The notes: generated by a model from the sequence alone, not told the origin. 64,000 nucleotides of DNA from Xiphias gladius (GCF_016859285.1 NC_053413.1:25821439-25885438), one strand, 5' to 3'. Positions 26,501 through 38,293 are shown, counted from the stretch's first letter. Translations and numbers: made by a program.

Positions 26501-28015
26501 CAGTGAGCTCAAAAATACACCTGGAGCAAAAGCACTGAAGAAAAAAACAGTTTATATGGTGAGGTGTTTTACTCAGAATGAAATCCAGCAACAAAATTAG
26601 GAGCTCGATGTGCTTTCAAAATACAAACGACTTTTTTTAAAAAAAAAGGGAAAAAAAAGAAAAAATTTAATGTAATCTTTTTGTTTTCAGTCATTTCTTT
26701 ATCATTGGAAACAGGGAGAACTCAACTCATCATGTGGACTCAAGGGAGAATCTATAGCAAGACTTGACATGATTTGACAATGAGCTGACTGTAGCGCAGC
26801 AAGCAGGTATCAGATTTAACAGAATATAACAAATCAGCTGGCCAGGCTGAGTAAAATCATAATCTTGAAACTATTCATGCAGGGTCTGTTTGAAGTTGTT
26901 GGAGTCTTTTAATCTTGTCTATGAAAAAAAAAATGCAGGTTTTATAGCAGTTTCCTTGCCTGAAATACCTGTGCTAACGTCAAAAAAAAAAATGTAATAC
27001 ACTTAATACACACAGGCCAGTGACCATATCTCTCACCTGTATTTGTCGTTTTGACCACCATCTAGTAGCTAAAAAGATTCGTCAGTCAGCCTCCAAAATT
27101 GGCAATAAATATGTGAACGTTTCCATTTCTTGTAAATTAGTTTGATAGTCTACTGCTACCAACTAGAGTTTAGTTTGTGCCATGGATCTGTAAAAAAAAT
27201 CATGCCTGTTGGCTTTACAAATGGTAGTGGCAGGCAGTGACTGAAACCCCGACGTGTAATTTGCCTGAGAGATTTGAAAATTACACTGTGCAGCAAGTTT
27301 CGGCCTGACTTTAGTGAGACTGGCAGGGGTTCGTTTGAGTCCGCAGCTGTTATAATTGGGCAGCTCCTTAGTGTGAGAGTGGGTGTAATAGCATGAATGT
27401 GAGGCAGATTAGTCCTAAAAATGGCAGGAGGGCTGCTATAAATATGGATAAACAATGTTAAGCCGAAGACTAATGCTTGAATCTGAGATCAGCGGAGGAG
27501 CTCATTGCCGCCGCTGCTAACCATGGGGTCAGTCCACAGTCTCATTATACACCTCCAAACCACAGGGATCAACACCGCTGTGTGGTCGGAACCACACAAC
27601 TACAATTTTGTTTTCCTTTTCCTGCTGGAATATAAGTTTTGGTACGGTGGGCTGAGTGATCGTCATGCTCCTTGGGCGTTTGAAACTGAATCAAAAGCTT
27701 TTTTATTTTTCCTCAGGTGAATGTTGCAGCGTTGTCCTGTTGGAAACCCGGCCTTCACGTAGAGGGCGGTTTCTGTGTTTTCGAGTTCTCCACCTGCGGG
27801 GTTTAAGTTTGATCATCTCTTGTAAGCCATAAAGTTTTCTCCAACTGACATCATTAACAGCTGGGATCTAAAACCCTGCCGGGCCCCTGTGGATCACTTG
27901 TTGATTCCTAAACTCGTGGTGTGAATGCAAGATGTTTTCAATGTCCTCTGGGTATTTTTTTAAAATTTTTAAAAAATCGCCATTAATCAATACTTTTAGC
28001 TGTTGTAGCTGCACG
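23566..28015. other. Gene-less stretch
   Basis: About 4.4 kb without a supportable gene. At about 26,160-26,460 a pyrimidine-rich tract following a TATATATA box faintly resembles a retroelement end. At about 27,250-27,440 a G-rich block contains CTATAAATATGGATAAAC, reminiscent of MEF2 and forkhead sites, so it could be a conserved non-coding element. Neither is demonstrable from one sequence. Confidence 0.35.
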
Positions 28016-28275
28016 GCTCTAGGGGTGGCAATGTCTGTCGCTCGATCCACCACTTTGGTTCGGACTGGAATATCTCAATAGCTACTGGATGGACCGACGT
28101 TACATTTCGTACGGATATTCATGGTGCCCACGGGGAAAATCCTACGACTTTGTTGATCCCCTGATTTTTCCTCTAGCGCCACCGTGAGTTCAAAATTTCC
28201 TCCTTTCAGCTCAAATATCAGTCCCAGCTGTACTTTGTGTTTAGCGCTACCTCGCCAATGCTAACACGCTAAATT
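28016..28275 (-). repeat. Interspersed repeat family D, copy 3 (inverted)
   Basis: On the minus strand this reads TTAGCGTGTTAGCATTGGCG, then GCGCTAAACACAAAGTACAG, then the GGATCAACAAAGTCGTAGGA module, ending at the 'CCAAAGTGGTGGA' terminus. This is the same order as the copies at 21,080 and 22,975. Confidence 0.7.
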
Positions 28276-30843
28276 AATACGATGGGAACGGAGAAAATTA
28301 TAGCTGATAAATTTATGAACAGTGCTAGTGAAGGGCTTTTTGTTTTGTTGATTGGTTTGTTTGCACTGTTTTGAGTAACTCTGCTCACAAAAATGGTACA
28401 TTTTTAATATATATAGGAAAATAAATCTTAAGTTAAATGTAAATTTAATTATATTCTCCATTAATTAGTTGTAAAAATACATATAATGCACTGATTAAGA
28501 ATGTTTTTTTTAAAAAAGTTGTACTTAAACTCTACATTAGTTCACAGAAAATACACTTAAGCACAATTTAAAATGTTTTTAAAATTAGAGCACTTTTAAC
28601 AGGTATATTAAAATTCCGCTCAAGTTAAATTAATTTAATTATAATATCTGAAGATGTGTTGTAAAATTCCATACAGTATAATACACTGATTTAAATTATA
28701 CCCTTATAAAGTAGACTAACTAACCTTAACCTTAGTACAAGCATCACTGCACTTGAGAAAGTTACATCTAAGCAACCTCAGCAATGTATTCCAAAATAGT
28801 GGACACTTTTAATAAGTAAACTAATGTGTTGAGTTCAATTGCTGTGTTAATACCCTTGGTATGAGTCCACTAAAAATAGATTTACTTCATATCGATAACT
28901 TTGTTATATATCATTGTGCTTTAACATGGTTGAAGGAACTATACTGCAGGTATACTCACATATCGGGAAAATACGCTCAACCACCACCCTGGCTTTAGAC
29001 ATGGGAAAGTATACTTCTCTTTTGCTTGGATCAGAATGTTAACGCTGCCTTCGTGAGCATGTTAGCATACCGATGTTTGCATTTAGCTCAAAGCACCACT
29101 CTGCCTAAGTCTAGCCTCACGGAGCCGCCAGCACGACCATTAGTCGTGCCAGTTTATGACTACTCTATCCATTAATCAGTGTTTTGGGATGTTTTTTTTT
29201 TTTGTTTTTTGCATTGCAATCAGGTGAAATACAAATTTTAAGTGAAGCCTTAAACACATGAACATTTTAAACGTGGAAGTTCAGCCAGGAATAACAGCAC
29301 AGGAATAACAGCACAGGCCAATATGTTTTGCTGATCTGCAAGTGAAGAGAAATCTATTCAAACTGGACTACATTTCATTGAACAGTATTTTAGATTCCAA
29401 CCTTCATTTCGATGGTATTTCAGTGACCATGTTTTCAACTTGTAACAGGATCTTTGGAATCTTCAGGCCGCATTTCTTGGCCAAAGCGGATAAGAGGTCA
29501 AATCTTTTCATACATCACAGCTCGATTACATGCGAGGTGACACTGCACTAATGGCGCCTGGTTTACTTTCGCTCTCATCCCTGTTTCGTCTACAGGTAAA
29601 ACAAAACCCTCTCTCTCTTTTGGAGATCCGGAGACCATCTTAAGTGCTTTTTTCTCTTTATGGCCCAACTACTGTAACTCTCCTTAGGTAGGGGTCATCC
29701 CTACCTCACATGCAGCTGTTTCTAAATGCAGGCGCAAGGCTCCCTGGTCAACGCTTGTCGCTTTTTATGTGCTCTATAAATCAATTGACTGGACTTGATT
29801 TTTAGCAAAGCTTAGTGGCAATTCTAAGCAGGGTTTTTCCTGTTTTTTTTCCCCTAACATGTCTGAGAGAAGACAGAGTTGAATGACCTTTACGATTTAG
29901 ATTGCACGACTCTTTTACGCACAGTGTAGTTGCATTTGGACATAACGGAGATTAGATAAAAGGTGTCCACATTCCTCCATTTCCCAATTTTGATTCTTTT
30001 TTCCCTCTGTAATCTGGTATCTGATAAGGTCCAAAAGAGATGGAATGTATAAAAGAGAAATGAGTTGATAACTGTCTGTCAGTGTCTCTGGGTAGAACAT
30101 CCTGTATAGTTCACATTGTAACTGTGGGCTGAATTAAAGTGAAATAAAGCGTGGGAAAAAGTAATGTGAAAAGAAAAGACCTAGTTTGGAAAGTAACTTT
30201 CTCAGTACAGTTTTCCATCGAGCTTTTCTGTCATTGATTGAAATGTATCTGTTGGAGTTTTAAGGCAGTTGTGAACTAGTGGAAAACTTTTGAGCATTGC
30301 TAAACTGCAGCTATGAAAGGTACATTTTATCATATGCGGCTCAAACATTACACTGGCTCCGCAGACAGCCACTTCATTAACAGCGCCACGTCTAATGGAT
30401 TGATGGAAAACAAAGTCTGTTTTACCACCACGGTCGGGTTTAGCCCGTCTGATACAACAAAGAGTCAGCGCCTGTAGCTACAATTAAGGGAAATTTAATC
30501 CATCAGTCGGGGCTGGGAGAGCAGCTCAGCGTGGATGAGAGATGTACAGTAGGTGAAGAAGAGTCAGCGCCTGCTTAGTTTTACTGAAACATAGCCTGCG
30601 AGCTTTCAGTTCAGGCAGAGGACTCCAGAGGTAGGCACAACATCACCATCTGGTTGTTCCTGCACACACTGTCTGTCAGTGTCTTTTCTTCCAGTCCTAT
30701 CGACACTCCGTCAGACTAGAAAGCTTATATAGCAGAGAGCTGCTGTAGTGGCTTAAAACCTACCAGTGCTAGACAAAGGATAATTATTGACACTTAATCC
30801 TGCCACTATAAATATAAATATAAATATAAATATAAACACAGCG
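28276..30843. other. Gene-less stretch with a family D fragment and a TAAATA array
   Basis: Very AT-rich from 28,276 to 29,030. A family D fragment in plus orientation occupies about 29,030-29,145. At 30,330-30,620 a block of balanced composition contains the exact direct repeat AAGAGTCAGCGCCTG (30,460-30,474 and 30,559-30,573). A five-unit TAAATA array lies at about 30,807-30,836, directly before the transposon end. Confidence 0.45.
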
Positions 30844-32160
30844 GCATGAAGACGTTTGGGCATTCGTTTCCGTTACTGTGAATAGTTAGGTGAGTAGAGG
30901 ATGAACTGGTTTCCAAAAGGCATAAAGTTAAAGGTGAAACAGTCTTTTCAACATTTTAAGCAAGATTAGCGTATTTTTGTTTTGTACAAGTTTAGAATGA
31001 AAAAAAAGGAAAAGAGAACCATACAAAGGTTTGGTCACCGCAAGAGATTTGAGCTCTCAGGTAACTTTTACCAAGGCCTCAGACTGTAATGAGCTTGTTA
31101 GGGCTTCGGCTTGTTCACGGTCATCGTTAGGAAAAGGCCAAGTGATGCAAATTTCAAAGCTTTATAAATACTCTGACTCCTCAAACCTTGTCCCAACAAT
31201 CAGCGGCTATGGGGCTCCTTTAAGCAGCTGCCTGGCACTCTGAATATTAAAATAACTGGTGCCCACAAAGCAGGAGAAGCTCATAAGAAGATAGCAAAGT
31301 GTTTTCATGCAGCCGTATCCTCAGTTCGTGATGTAGTTAAGAAATGGCAGTTAAGAGGAACAGTGGAGGTCAAGTTGAGGTCTGGAAAACCAAGAAAACT
31401 CAGAGAGAACTGCTGGTAGGATTGCTATGAAGGCAAAACACAACCCCCGTTTGACTGCAAAAGACCTTCAGGAAGATCCAGCAGACTCTGGAGTGGTGGT
31501 TCACTGTTCTACTGTGCAGCGACACCTGCACAAATAGGACCTTCATGGAAGAGTCATCAGAAGAAAACCTTTCCTGCTTCCTCACCACAAAATTCAGCAT
31601 CAGAAGTTTGCAAAGGAAATTTTAAACAACCCTGGTGCTTTTTGGAAACAAGTCCTGTGGACTGATGAAGCTAAAATAGAACTTTTTGTCCAAAATGAGC
31701 AAACAAATGTTTGAAAAAAGGGTGCAGAATTTAATGAAGGAAACGCCTCTCCAACTGTTAAGCACCAGGACGGATCGATCATACTTTGGCCTTGTGTTGC
31801 AGCCGGTGGCACAGAGAACATTTCACCGGTAGAGGGAAGAATGGATTCAGTTAAATACCAGCAAATTCAGAGAGAAACCATGAAGCTGAAGATTAAAAAA
31901 AAGATGATGGCTTCTACAACTGGATAATGATCCCCAACACTCCTCAAAATCCACAATGGACTACCTCAAGAGGCGCAAGCTGAAGGTTTTGCCATGGCCC
32001 TCACAGTCCTCCGACCTAAACCTCATCAAAAATCTGAGGATAGACCCTAGAAGAGCAGGACATGCAAGACGGCCCAAGAATCTCACAGAACTAGAAGCCT
32101 TCTGCAGGACAAATGGGCAAAAATCCCCCAAAAGAGAACAATTTAACAGAATATAAGGAG
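30844..32160 (+). mobile_element. Tc1-like transposon, decayed and 3'-truncated
   Basis: The 5' end (about 30,844-30,960) matches the terminal region of fish Tc1-like elements ('GTTTGGGCAT', 'GTTACTGTGAATAGTTAGGTGAG', 'TTTCCAAAAGGCATAAAGTTAA'). A transposase coding region follows. DNA-binding portions lie around 31,220-31,500, a catalytic-core segment LWTDEAKIELF near 31,660, a later DNDPQHSSKSTMDYLKRRK segment at about 31,925-31,980, and a C-terminal part to about 32,150. Multiple stops and frameshifts break it (for example TGA within the segment after the first catalytic Asp, and a stop near 32,156). The 3' inverted repeat is not found. This is an inactive DNA-transposon fossil; Tc1 transposases cut and paste DNA at TA sites. 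Confidence 0.9.
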
Positions 32161-33699
32161 AAATTTCAGACTCAATGTCAAGGGCATGTCCTCAGTTTCT
32201 CAGGGTCTACAGCCCTGATTTTAGCGGTTTCTAATTTTCCCAAAGCCCACACATTCAAATAATTTTATTTGTCTCAAAATCACAATTTTGACACAATAAT
32301 ATCAATATGACACAAATAAATGCAGACAAGACCAAAATTAAAACAAAAAATGGATCAGATACGTGAAAAAAAAGGTTAAGAAATGATTATTCAAGACAAC
32401 CAAAGGAATTACAACACACAACTATCAACAGATACCCAATAAATAGAAAGAATATAAGTACTACTCATTATAAATGATAGTGTGGTTAATGAGCCTAATT
32501 TTTAACAAAATACAGGCTCTCCTGCAGACTAGAGTCCCACCTTCCTGTTATGACATTCTTGACTGAAAATAGGACCCTGGTGCTCGTGTTTGGCTCTGCA
32601 GGGGCAACTCGAAACACTGAGCAGACCGCTGCCCAGAAGCTCCGGAAACGCCACTTTGAATGATTAGACATATGAACCAGATTGTTTCTCCGTGCGCGGG
32701 CACCAGATGCACCAGCTAGAGTCTAGAGTTTTGTAAATGGCGTAATATTGGAGGCTGAAAACCGAAATTTAATTTAAGGCTGAAGAGCAGACATGTGTAT
32801 CAGGCATATAAGTGATGTTCCAGTGAACTTTTTCATTAAAAGTTGTCATTTAATGGCTGAGAGCATTAATTCTAAAAAGTGTCCAGTGTTAGTGTTAGTC
32901 ATTTTGGCAGTACCTATGGTGATTCGAGGTCACATAAAAAGCTTTTCATCACACATAACCAAGCATTCAATTTAAAATGAAACAGTTAGCTTTGATTGTG
33001 TGGGGCAGCAACACACCTTGCAGCACGTAGTTTGCCAGAAATTCAGTGGAAGAAGGAAAGAAACTCCTCTGACCGACCAGTACAGATCAAACCATGGAGG
33101 CATCAAGGATTTTATTAGGTTTAGTTTAATTTTGAGAAATGCACTTACTGCAGAGACGTCTCTCATTTGGGTAGGGGGTGTATAAGAGCTGTACAGTATT
33201 TACGATGAAGAATATGGATTGTGTAAAACATTGACTGTAGAAATATTTTTTTTTCAATGTGCGAAAATAAAAAAAATTAAATAAAATAAGTTAGTGGTGG
33301 AGACTTTAGATTAATGTGAGGCAGGATATTGGGTCCCATATGCTCCATCAGAGCTGATTGTTGGATGGCTTCAGAAACCCCATCCCCTCACAGCTTTCTG
33401 ACGAGGGATTAGGGAGAGGTGTTCCTGTGTGTGTGACCATTACTGTAACTTTCCGAATCCGACATTCACAGCCACTTCACACTGTGTTTGGTCAGCTGTG
33501 TGGAGGTGAGAAAGGAGCCAGGGACTCTCTGAACTACTTTCTTTAGCTCTCTTTTTTCAGTCTTGACACAACTTTTTGTGACACTTTTCCTGTGTACAAC
33601 CAAGTGCAACACTGTGAATGTCTTCCAGGAAATGTGCGCAGCCTTTCCCTTTGCCTTTGACTGACGCGACAGCAAATCCCACAGAGTAGTTTTGATCGA
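32161..33699. other. Gene-less stretch
   Basis: No recognisable gene. Short open frames at 32,793-32,975, 33,000-33,185 and 33,358-33,546 show no domain. Confidence 0.4.
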
Positions 33700-34425
33700 G
33701 CATAAATCGGCCCCGTCCACAAACAGAGATCCTGGCGTAGGTTCCTGATGAGTCCAGGTGCTCAAATAACTTCATTTACCACAGAGATCAGGGTGACGGG
33801 TCGGTAGTCATTAAGTCCTGTTGTCCTTGGTTTTTTGAGAACAGGGACAATGGCTGAGCAGGCTGGTACGTGACATTTCCAGCGAGGTTTTTACGATGTC
33901 TGAACACTGGACACAGCTGGTCTGCACAGTACTTCAGGAAAACAGGAGAGTCTAGTCCGGCGGCCTCGTGGGGGTTCTGTCTCTTGAACAGCCTGTTAAT
34001 GTCCCCCTTCTGGATGGATAGAGTCATCAGTGTGGTACGGGAGGAGGGGGTGTTTAAGGTGGGTGGTTGAGGATGGTGTCAGGACTGTCCCTTTCGACAG
34101 TCGAACTCATTCAGGTTGTTGGCCAGGTGTAACTTGTTAATGGGGTGGGGGTGGGTATAGTTGATGATCAGTCTGAGACGTCTCTGGAGAGAACAGAGTT
34201 GTTTGCTTAGAAGTGCTGTCAAAGTTTCTCAGAGAACAGTCGTTCAGCCTCCCTCAGCGACCTGCTAAACCTTGCCTCTTTAAACTGGTCCCTGTCCCCA
34301 CTCACGAATGCTTCTTCCTTCTCCAACCTCATCTGTCTGATATGTGCTGTGAACCAGGGTCTGTCATTGTTGCAGCATAACTCACCCTGGTGTGTGTTGG
34401 TATGGCCATGGCTTCTCACAAGACC
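33700..34425 (-). mobile_element. LINE (non-LTR retrotransposon) reverse-transcriptase fragment
   Basis: On the minus strand, 34,425 to 34,220 encodes NNDRPWFTAHIRQMRLEKEE and a following FKEARFSRSLREAERLFSEK-type segment. Positions 34,027 to 33,790 encode INRLFKRQNPHEAAGLDS plus the 'DLMTTDPS' stretch, and 33,775 to 33,710 encode 'FEHLDSSGTYARI'. This order matches the linker and N-terminal reverse-transcriptase part of fish L2/CR1/jockey-type LINE proteins. Frameshifts separate the pieces. The catalytic YADD region is absent, and homology stops at about 33,700. It is a 3'-truncated or interrupted dead copy. Confidence 0.75.
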
Positions 34426-36360
34426 CTACAGTAGTCTCTAGGACCTTTTAACCTCTGATATCCAGATTCTTCTCTGGACTTTTTTATAAGTACTGAGAAA
34501 CTAATCCATGCTTTTCACTGTAATTCTTGATACGCCTGCCTCAGCCAGGGATCTGTAGCTTATGAGCAAGGTCAAAGGTCAACAGTCAGGATCCACTCAG
34601 GAGTTTTGAGGGTTTGAGCCAGACAGCCTCAACTCTGCAGGTTTATCTCCACTGAGGTACAACAGCCGCTTGTTCAGGAAATCAACTTTTACATTTCCAG
34701 TTTTCCAGTTCCAATTAAGTCTCCTGAAAAAAATCTCATGGTTTAGATCAATTAAAAACTGTGTACAGACAAGAGACAAATACACCGAGCAACAACCTTT
34801 CACATCAACATACAGCGTTTGCGAGCGTCAGTAAAGTTTCAGTGGAGCTCTTTTGCCTCCCAGTGGTGGCACAGTTTATGACTACTTGAAATGCTGATTC
34901 TAACATAAAGGTCATTTCCATCATTCTACTCAGAAAGGAATCGGCAGTCATTAAGCTATGCTGTCCTCTGCTGGATCCCATGAGTGTGCTATGTAATATA
35001 TGTTTGTATTGAAAGGAGTGCACTGGAAAAATACTGTGTCATTATTAGATGATTCTGAAAAACTCTGGCTCGTGTTCAGTGACATTTTGAAAACCCTTCC
35101 ATGCAAATATGATTCACTACACACTGATCCACCACAAACCACTTTCCACCACCCTAGATGTAGACCACCTACCTGCACCAACGCTGACCATTGGCGTTGG
35201 ACATAAGTTGTGAGACGCAGAACTGTCCGATATGTATGTTTGATGGAAATGCTAGGCTGAACATTGAGCCATGAAAGCATCTTATCACAACAACAAAAAA
35301 GAATTTAATTACAGTCACATCTAAAATTTGATTCAATCAATGAAGAAACAAAAAAAGAAATCAAATAATTATGAAAAAGCTAGAGACAAAAAAAAAAACA
35401 GGCCCAAAATGGGATGCTGTATTACAAATTACAAATCCTTCTGGGATTGCAGTCAAAATAGAATAAAAGGCTTATTGTGTAAAGATTATCAATGGATGGC
35501 AGTGAAATTTGTTAAGAAGGGTTTTTTTTTTAAATATCCTAGAAAAACAAAACCTTCTGGATACAAATAGATTTAAAAAAATGTTCAGCAGTGTCAACAA
35601 AATTTACCTTTGTTATTACAGCAACTCATTATTCATTAAGATAACAAGTAACAATAACTTAATAACTTGATACATTAATATGACACATAAAAATATCAGT
35701 CACAAAAGAAAACAGTCTTGGTCGTACTTTTTATATCTGTATTGTTGCTTTAATGTTTTCTGCTCCTTCTGTTCAATACATGGTCCTTAATGGACCTTAA
35801 TTTAAGATGCAATATACTATAAATGTAAAGTTTACTAAAATTAATGTACAGCAGTGCAGTTTGTTGATGGAGATTGTTTTTATGGTTGTTTGTGCTTCTT
35901 GACTTTAGAACGGCCTCCTGTAAAGAGCAGAAATCAGTGCACATTTTTAAAGGTAACTTAAAACCCATGATAACGCTTTACTTTTAACATGTAATGAATG
36001 GTTTGTATCACCCGATATTGTAGCTGTAACCACATACCAGGACATTTTTAAATATTTACTACTGAATGTACAGTATATGTCAAAAATGATAACTTATCAG
36101 ATGAAGGCATCTTTTATGTTCTTACAGCTGTGTTTTACTATAATGTCATTCATCATCTGTTTATTCACAAACATCCACTATTCACCCTTTCTCTTTTCCT
36201 CCCCATGTAAAGCCCTTTGTTTTTAAACATCAATGGAGTTTGCTAGCTTGACACGATGTTTGTATTCATATGAAGAATGCAGCCCTTCTAGAGAGAATAT
36301 AAAAATAACATAATGGTAATGGGATTGCTCATCTTTGCAGTGTTAGCTTGAACTGTTGTG
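34426..36360. other. Gene-less stretch upstream of the TRIM cluster
   Basis: AT-rich from 35,280 onward. Open frames at 34,951-35,280 and 35,328-35,570 are low-complexity or unrecognisable. Nothing further seen. Confidence 0.4.
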
Positions 36361-36612
36361 AGCTCAGAGGGATTGAAATAACGCCCCCCACACACACACA
36401 CACCCTTCCTGCTCTCAAACAGATCCCGCTCCACTCTGTCTATGCATTACTGTGTTCCCTCCCCCTCGCTAATCTACAACTGTGCAGATGGGTGTAACCA
36501 ACGTGATAGAGCAAGAGCTGATGCGTTCCAGTTCAGTGCAGATTAGCAAATAAACAGGAACAAAAGGAGCAGAGTTTTGTTTTGGATCGGAGCACAGATT
36601 TGTTTCTGTTCA

Positions 36613-36626
36613 GAGAAAGTGAAACT
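36613..36626 (+). promoter_or_regulatory. ISRE upstream of TRIM paralog 1
   Basis: GAGAAAGTGAAACT is an exact match to the interferon-stimulated response element (core GAAANNGAAACT), the binding site of ISGF3/IRF factors. It lies 25 bp before the start codon at 36,652, within a 26-bp block (36,601-36,626) identical to the one before paralog 2 (41,374-41,399). This suggests interferon induction, as known for many fish TRIM genes. Its position so close to the ATG implies either a very short 5'UTR or an element inside the transcribed leader. Confidence 0.7.
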
Positions 36627-36651
36627 GTCACATTCACTGCAACGAAGGGAA

Positions 36652-37986
36652 ATGGCGCAGAAAGGAGTTCAGCTGGACCAGGAAACCTTCTCCTGTTCGA
36701 TCTGTCTGGATCTACTGAAGGATCCGGTGGCTGTTCCCTGTGGACACATCTACTGCATGAACTGTATTAAAAGCTTCTGGGATGAAGAGGATGAGAAGAA
36801 AATCCACAGCTGCCCTCAGTGTAGGCAGACCTTCACACCGAAACCTGTCCTGGTGACAGTCTCAGCTGCTGCAGAAAGGACTGAGAGGCAGATAGAGCTG
36901 GATCTGAGTCGACAACAAATCCAGCAGAGAATCCAGGACAGAGAGAGAGATGTGAAGGTGCTTCAACGACAGGTGGAGAAAATTAATCACTCTGCTGATA
37001 AAGCAGTGGAGGACAGTGAGAAGATCTTCACTGAGCTGATCTGTCTCATCGAGAAAAGAAGCTCTGATGTGAAGCAGCGGATCAGATCCCAGCAGAAAAC
37101 TGAAGTGAGTCGAGTCAAAGAGTTTCAGGAGAAGCTGGAGCAGGAGATCAATGAGCTGAAGAGGAAAGAAGCTGAGCTGAAGCAGCTCTCACACATAGAT
37201 GATCACAACCAGTTTCTACGCAACTACCCCTCATTGTCAGGACTCAGTCAATCTACAGACTCATCCAGCATCAATATCCGTCCTCTGAGGTACTTTGAAG
37301 ATGTGACAGCAGCTGTGTCAGAGGTCAGAGATAAACTACAGGACATTCTGACTGAGAAATGGATGAAGATCTCATTGACAGAGGCTGAGATGGGTGTTCC
37401 TCCATCACATCCACAACCAGAGCCCAAGACCAGAGCCGGATTCTTACAGTATTCAAGTAAAACCACACTGGACCCAAACACAGTAAACACACAGCTGTCA
37501 TTATCTGAAGGGAACAGAAGAGCAACATTAATGAGAGAAGAACAGTCTTATTCCAGTCACCCAGACAGATTCATTAGATGGCGTCAGGTCCTGAGTAAAG
37601 AGAGTCTGACTGGACGTTGTTACTGGGAGGTGGAGTGGAGCAGGAAAAGAGTTACAGTAGCAGTGGCATACAAGAATATCAGCAGGTCAGGGTCCATGAA
37701 TGAGTGTGCGTTTGGATTCAATGACAATTCTTGGGCATTAGAGTGTAACTGCAGCAGTAGTTATAAATTCAGACATAACAGCATCAAGACTCCAGTCTCA
37801 GGTCCTTGGTCCTCCAGAGTAGGAGTGTATCTGGATCACAGTGCAGGTATTCTGTCCTTCTACAGTGTCTCAGAAACCATGACTCTACTCCACAGAGTCC
37901 AGACCACATTCACTCAGCCTCTCTATGCTGGACTGTGGTTTAGTGGATATAATGGAGCCACTGCTGAGTTCTGTGAACTGAAGTAG
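36652..37986 (+). CDS. finTRIM/TRIM16-like protein lacking B-boxes (paralog 1)
   Basis: A single-exon gene of 444 codons encoding a probable cytoplasmic RING E3 ubiquitin ligase of the fish-expanded TRIM type. A C3HC4 RING spans about residues 15-57 (Cys15, Cys18, Cys30, His32, Cys35, Cys38, Cys54, Cys57). A coiled coil spans about 70-185, with a linker to about 260 and a full PRY/SPRY (B30.2) at about 260-444 containing GRCYWEVEW and GVYLDHSAGILSFY. Both B-boxes are absent: PVLV (65-68) joins directly to TVSAAAERTERQ. Paralog 2 has 117 more residues at this exact point. The start at 36,652 is chosen because MAQ is conserved in paralog 2; an in-frame upstream ATG at 36,577 would add 25 residues spanning the ISRE. 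The family role, antiviral or regulatory ubiquitination with SPRY-based target binding, is known generally. Function here is inferred. Confidence 0.92.
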   Translation: MAQKGVQLDQETFSCSICLDLLKDPVAVPCGHIYCMNCIKSFWDEEDEKKIHSCPQCRQTFTPKPVLVTVSAAAERTERQIELDLSRQQIQQRIQDRERDVKVLQRQVEKINHSADKAVEDSEKIFTELICLIEKRSSDVKQRIRSQQKTEVSRVKEFQEKLEQEINELKRKEAELKQLSHIDDHNQFLRNYPSLSGLSQSTDSSSINIRPLRYFEDVTAAVSEVRDKLQDILTEKWMKISLTEAEMGVPPSHPQPEPKTRAGFLQYSSKTTLDPNTVNTQLSLSEGNRRATLMREEQSYSSHPDRFIRWRQVLSKESLTGRCYWEVEWSRKRVTVAVAYKNISRSGSMNECAFGFNDNSWALECNCSSSYKFRHNSIKTPVSGPWSSRVGVYLDHSAGILSFYSVSETMTLLHRVQTTFTQPLYAGLWFSGYNGATAEFCELK

Positions 37987-38293
37987 ACGATATATATTGA
38001 AGAGGTAGGCTGTTAAGAGGAGGACATCTTTTTTTTGTTTTGGATTTTCATGTTTTTCTCATGTTATCCCCAACAAACCCAAACTTTGACATGATTGTCT
38101 TGTGAAAGAGCTTCCAGGCAGTTTCTTTATCTGTAAATGCTTGTCAGTGGTACTATAAACTATTCCAGGACATTGTATATGAGCTCAAATAGTGACTGAT
38201 GTTAAAATGCCGGCTTTCTTGTGGTTCGTCTGCACCGTCCTGCACTTCTGCATCATCACCACTCCTCTATTAATTGCAGGGTCACAACATAGC
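37987..38293. other. 3' flank of TRIM paralog 1
   Basis: Probable 3'UTR. It shows no similarity to the matching position after paralog 2, so homology between the genes ends at the end of the coding region. No AATAAA lies within this interval. The nearest are at 38,952-38,957 and 39,448-39,453, the first of which lies inside a repeat. Confidence 0.4.

Noticed and set aside
36577..36651. Upstream in-frame ATG extending TRIM paralog 1 by 25 residues
   Set aside because: The extension overlaps the conserved ISRE leader, is not conserved in paralog 2, and the RING family start MAQ is at 36,652.
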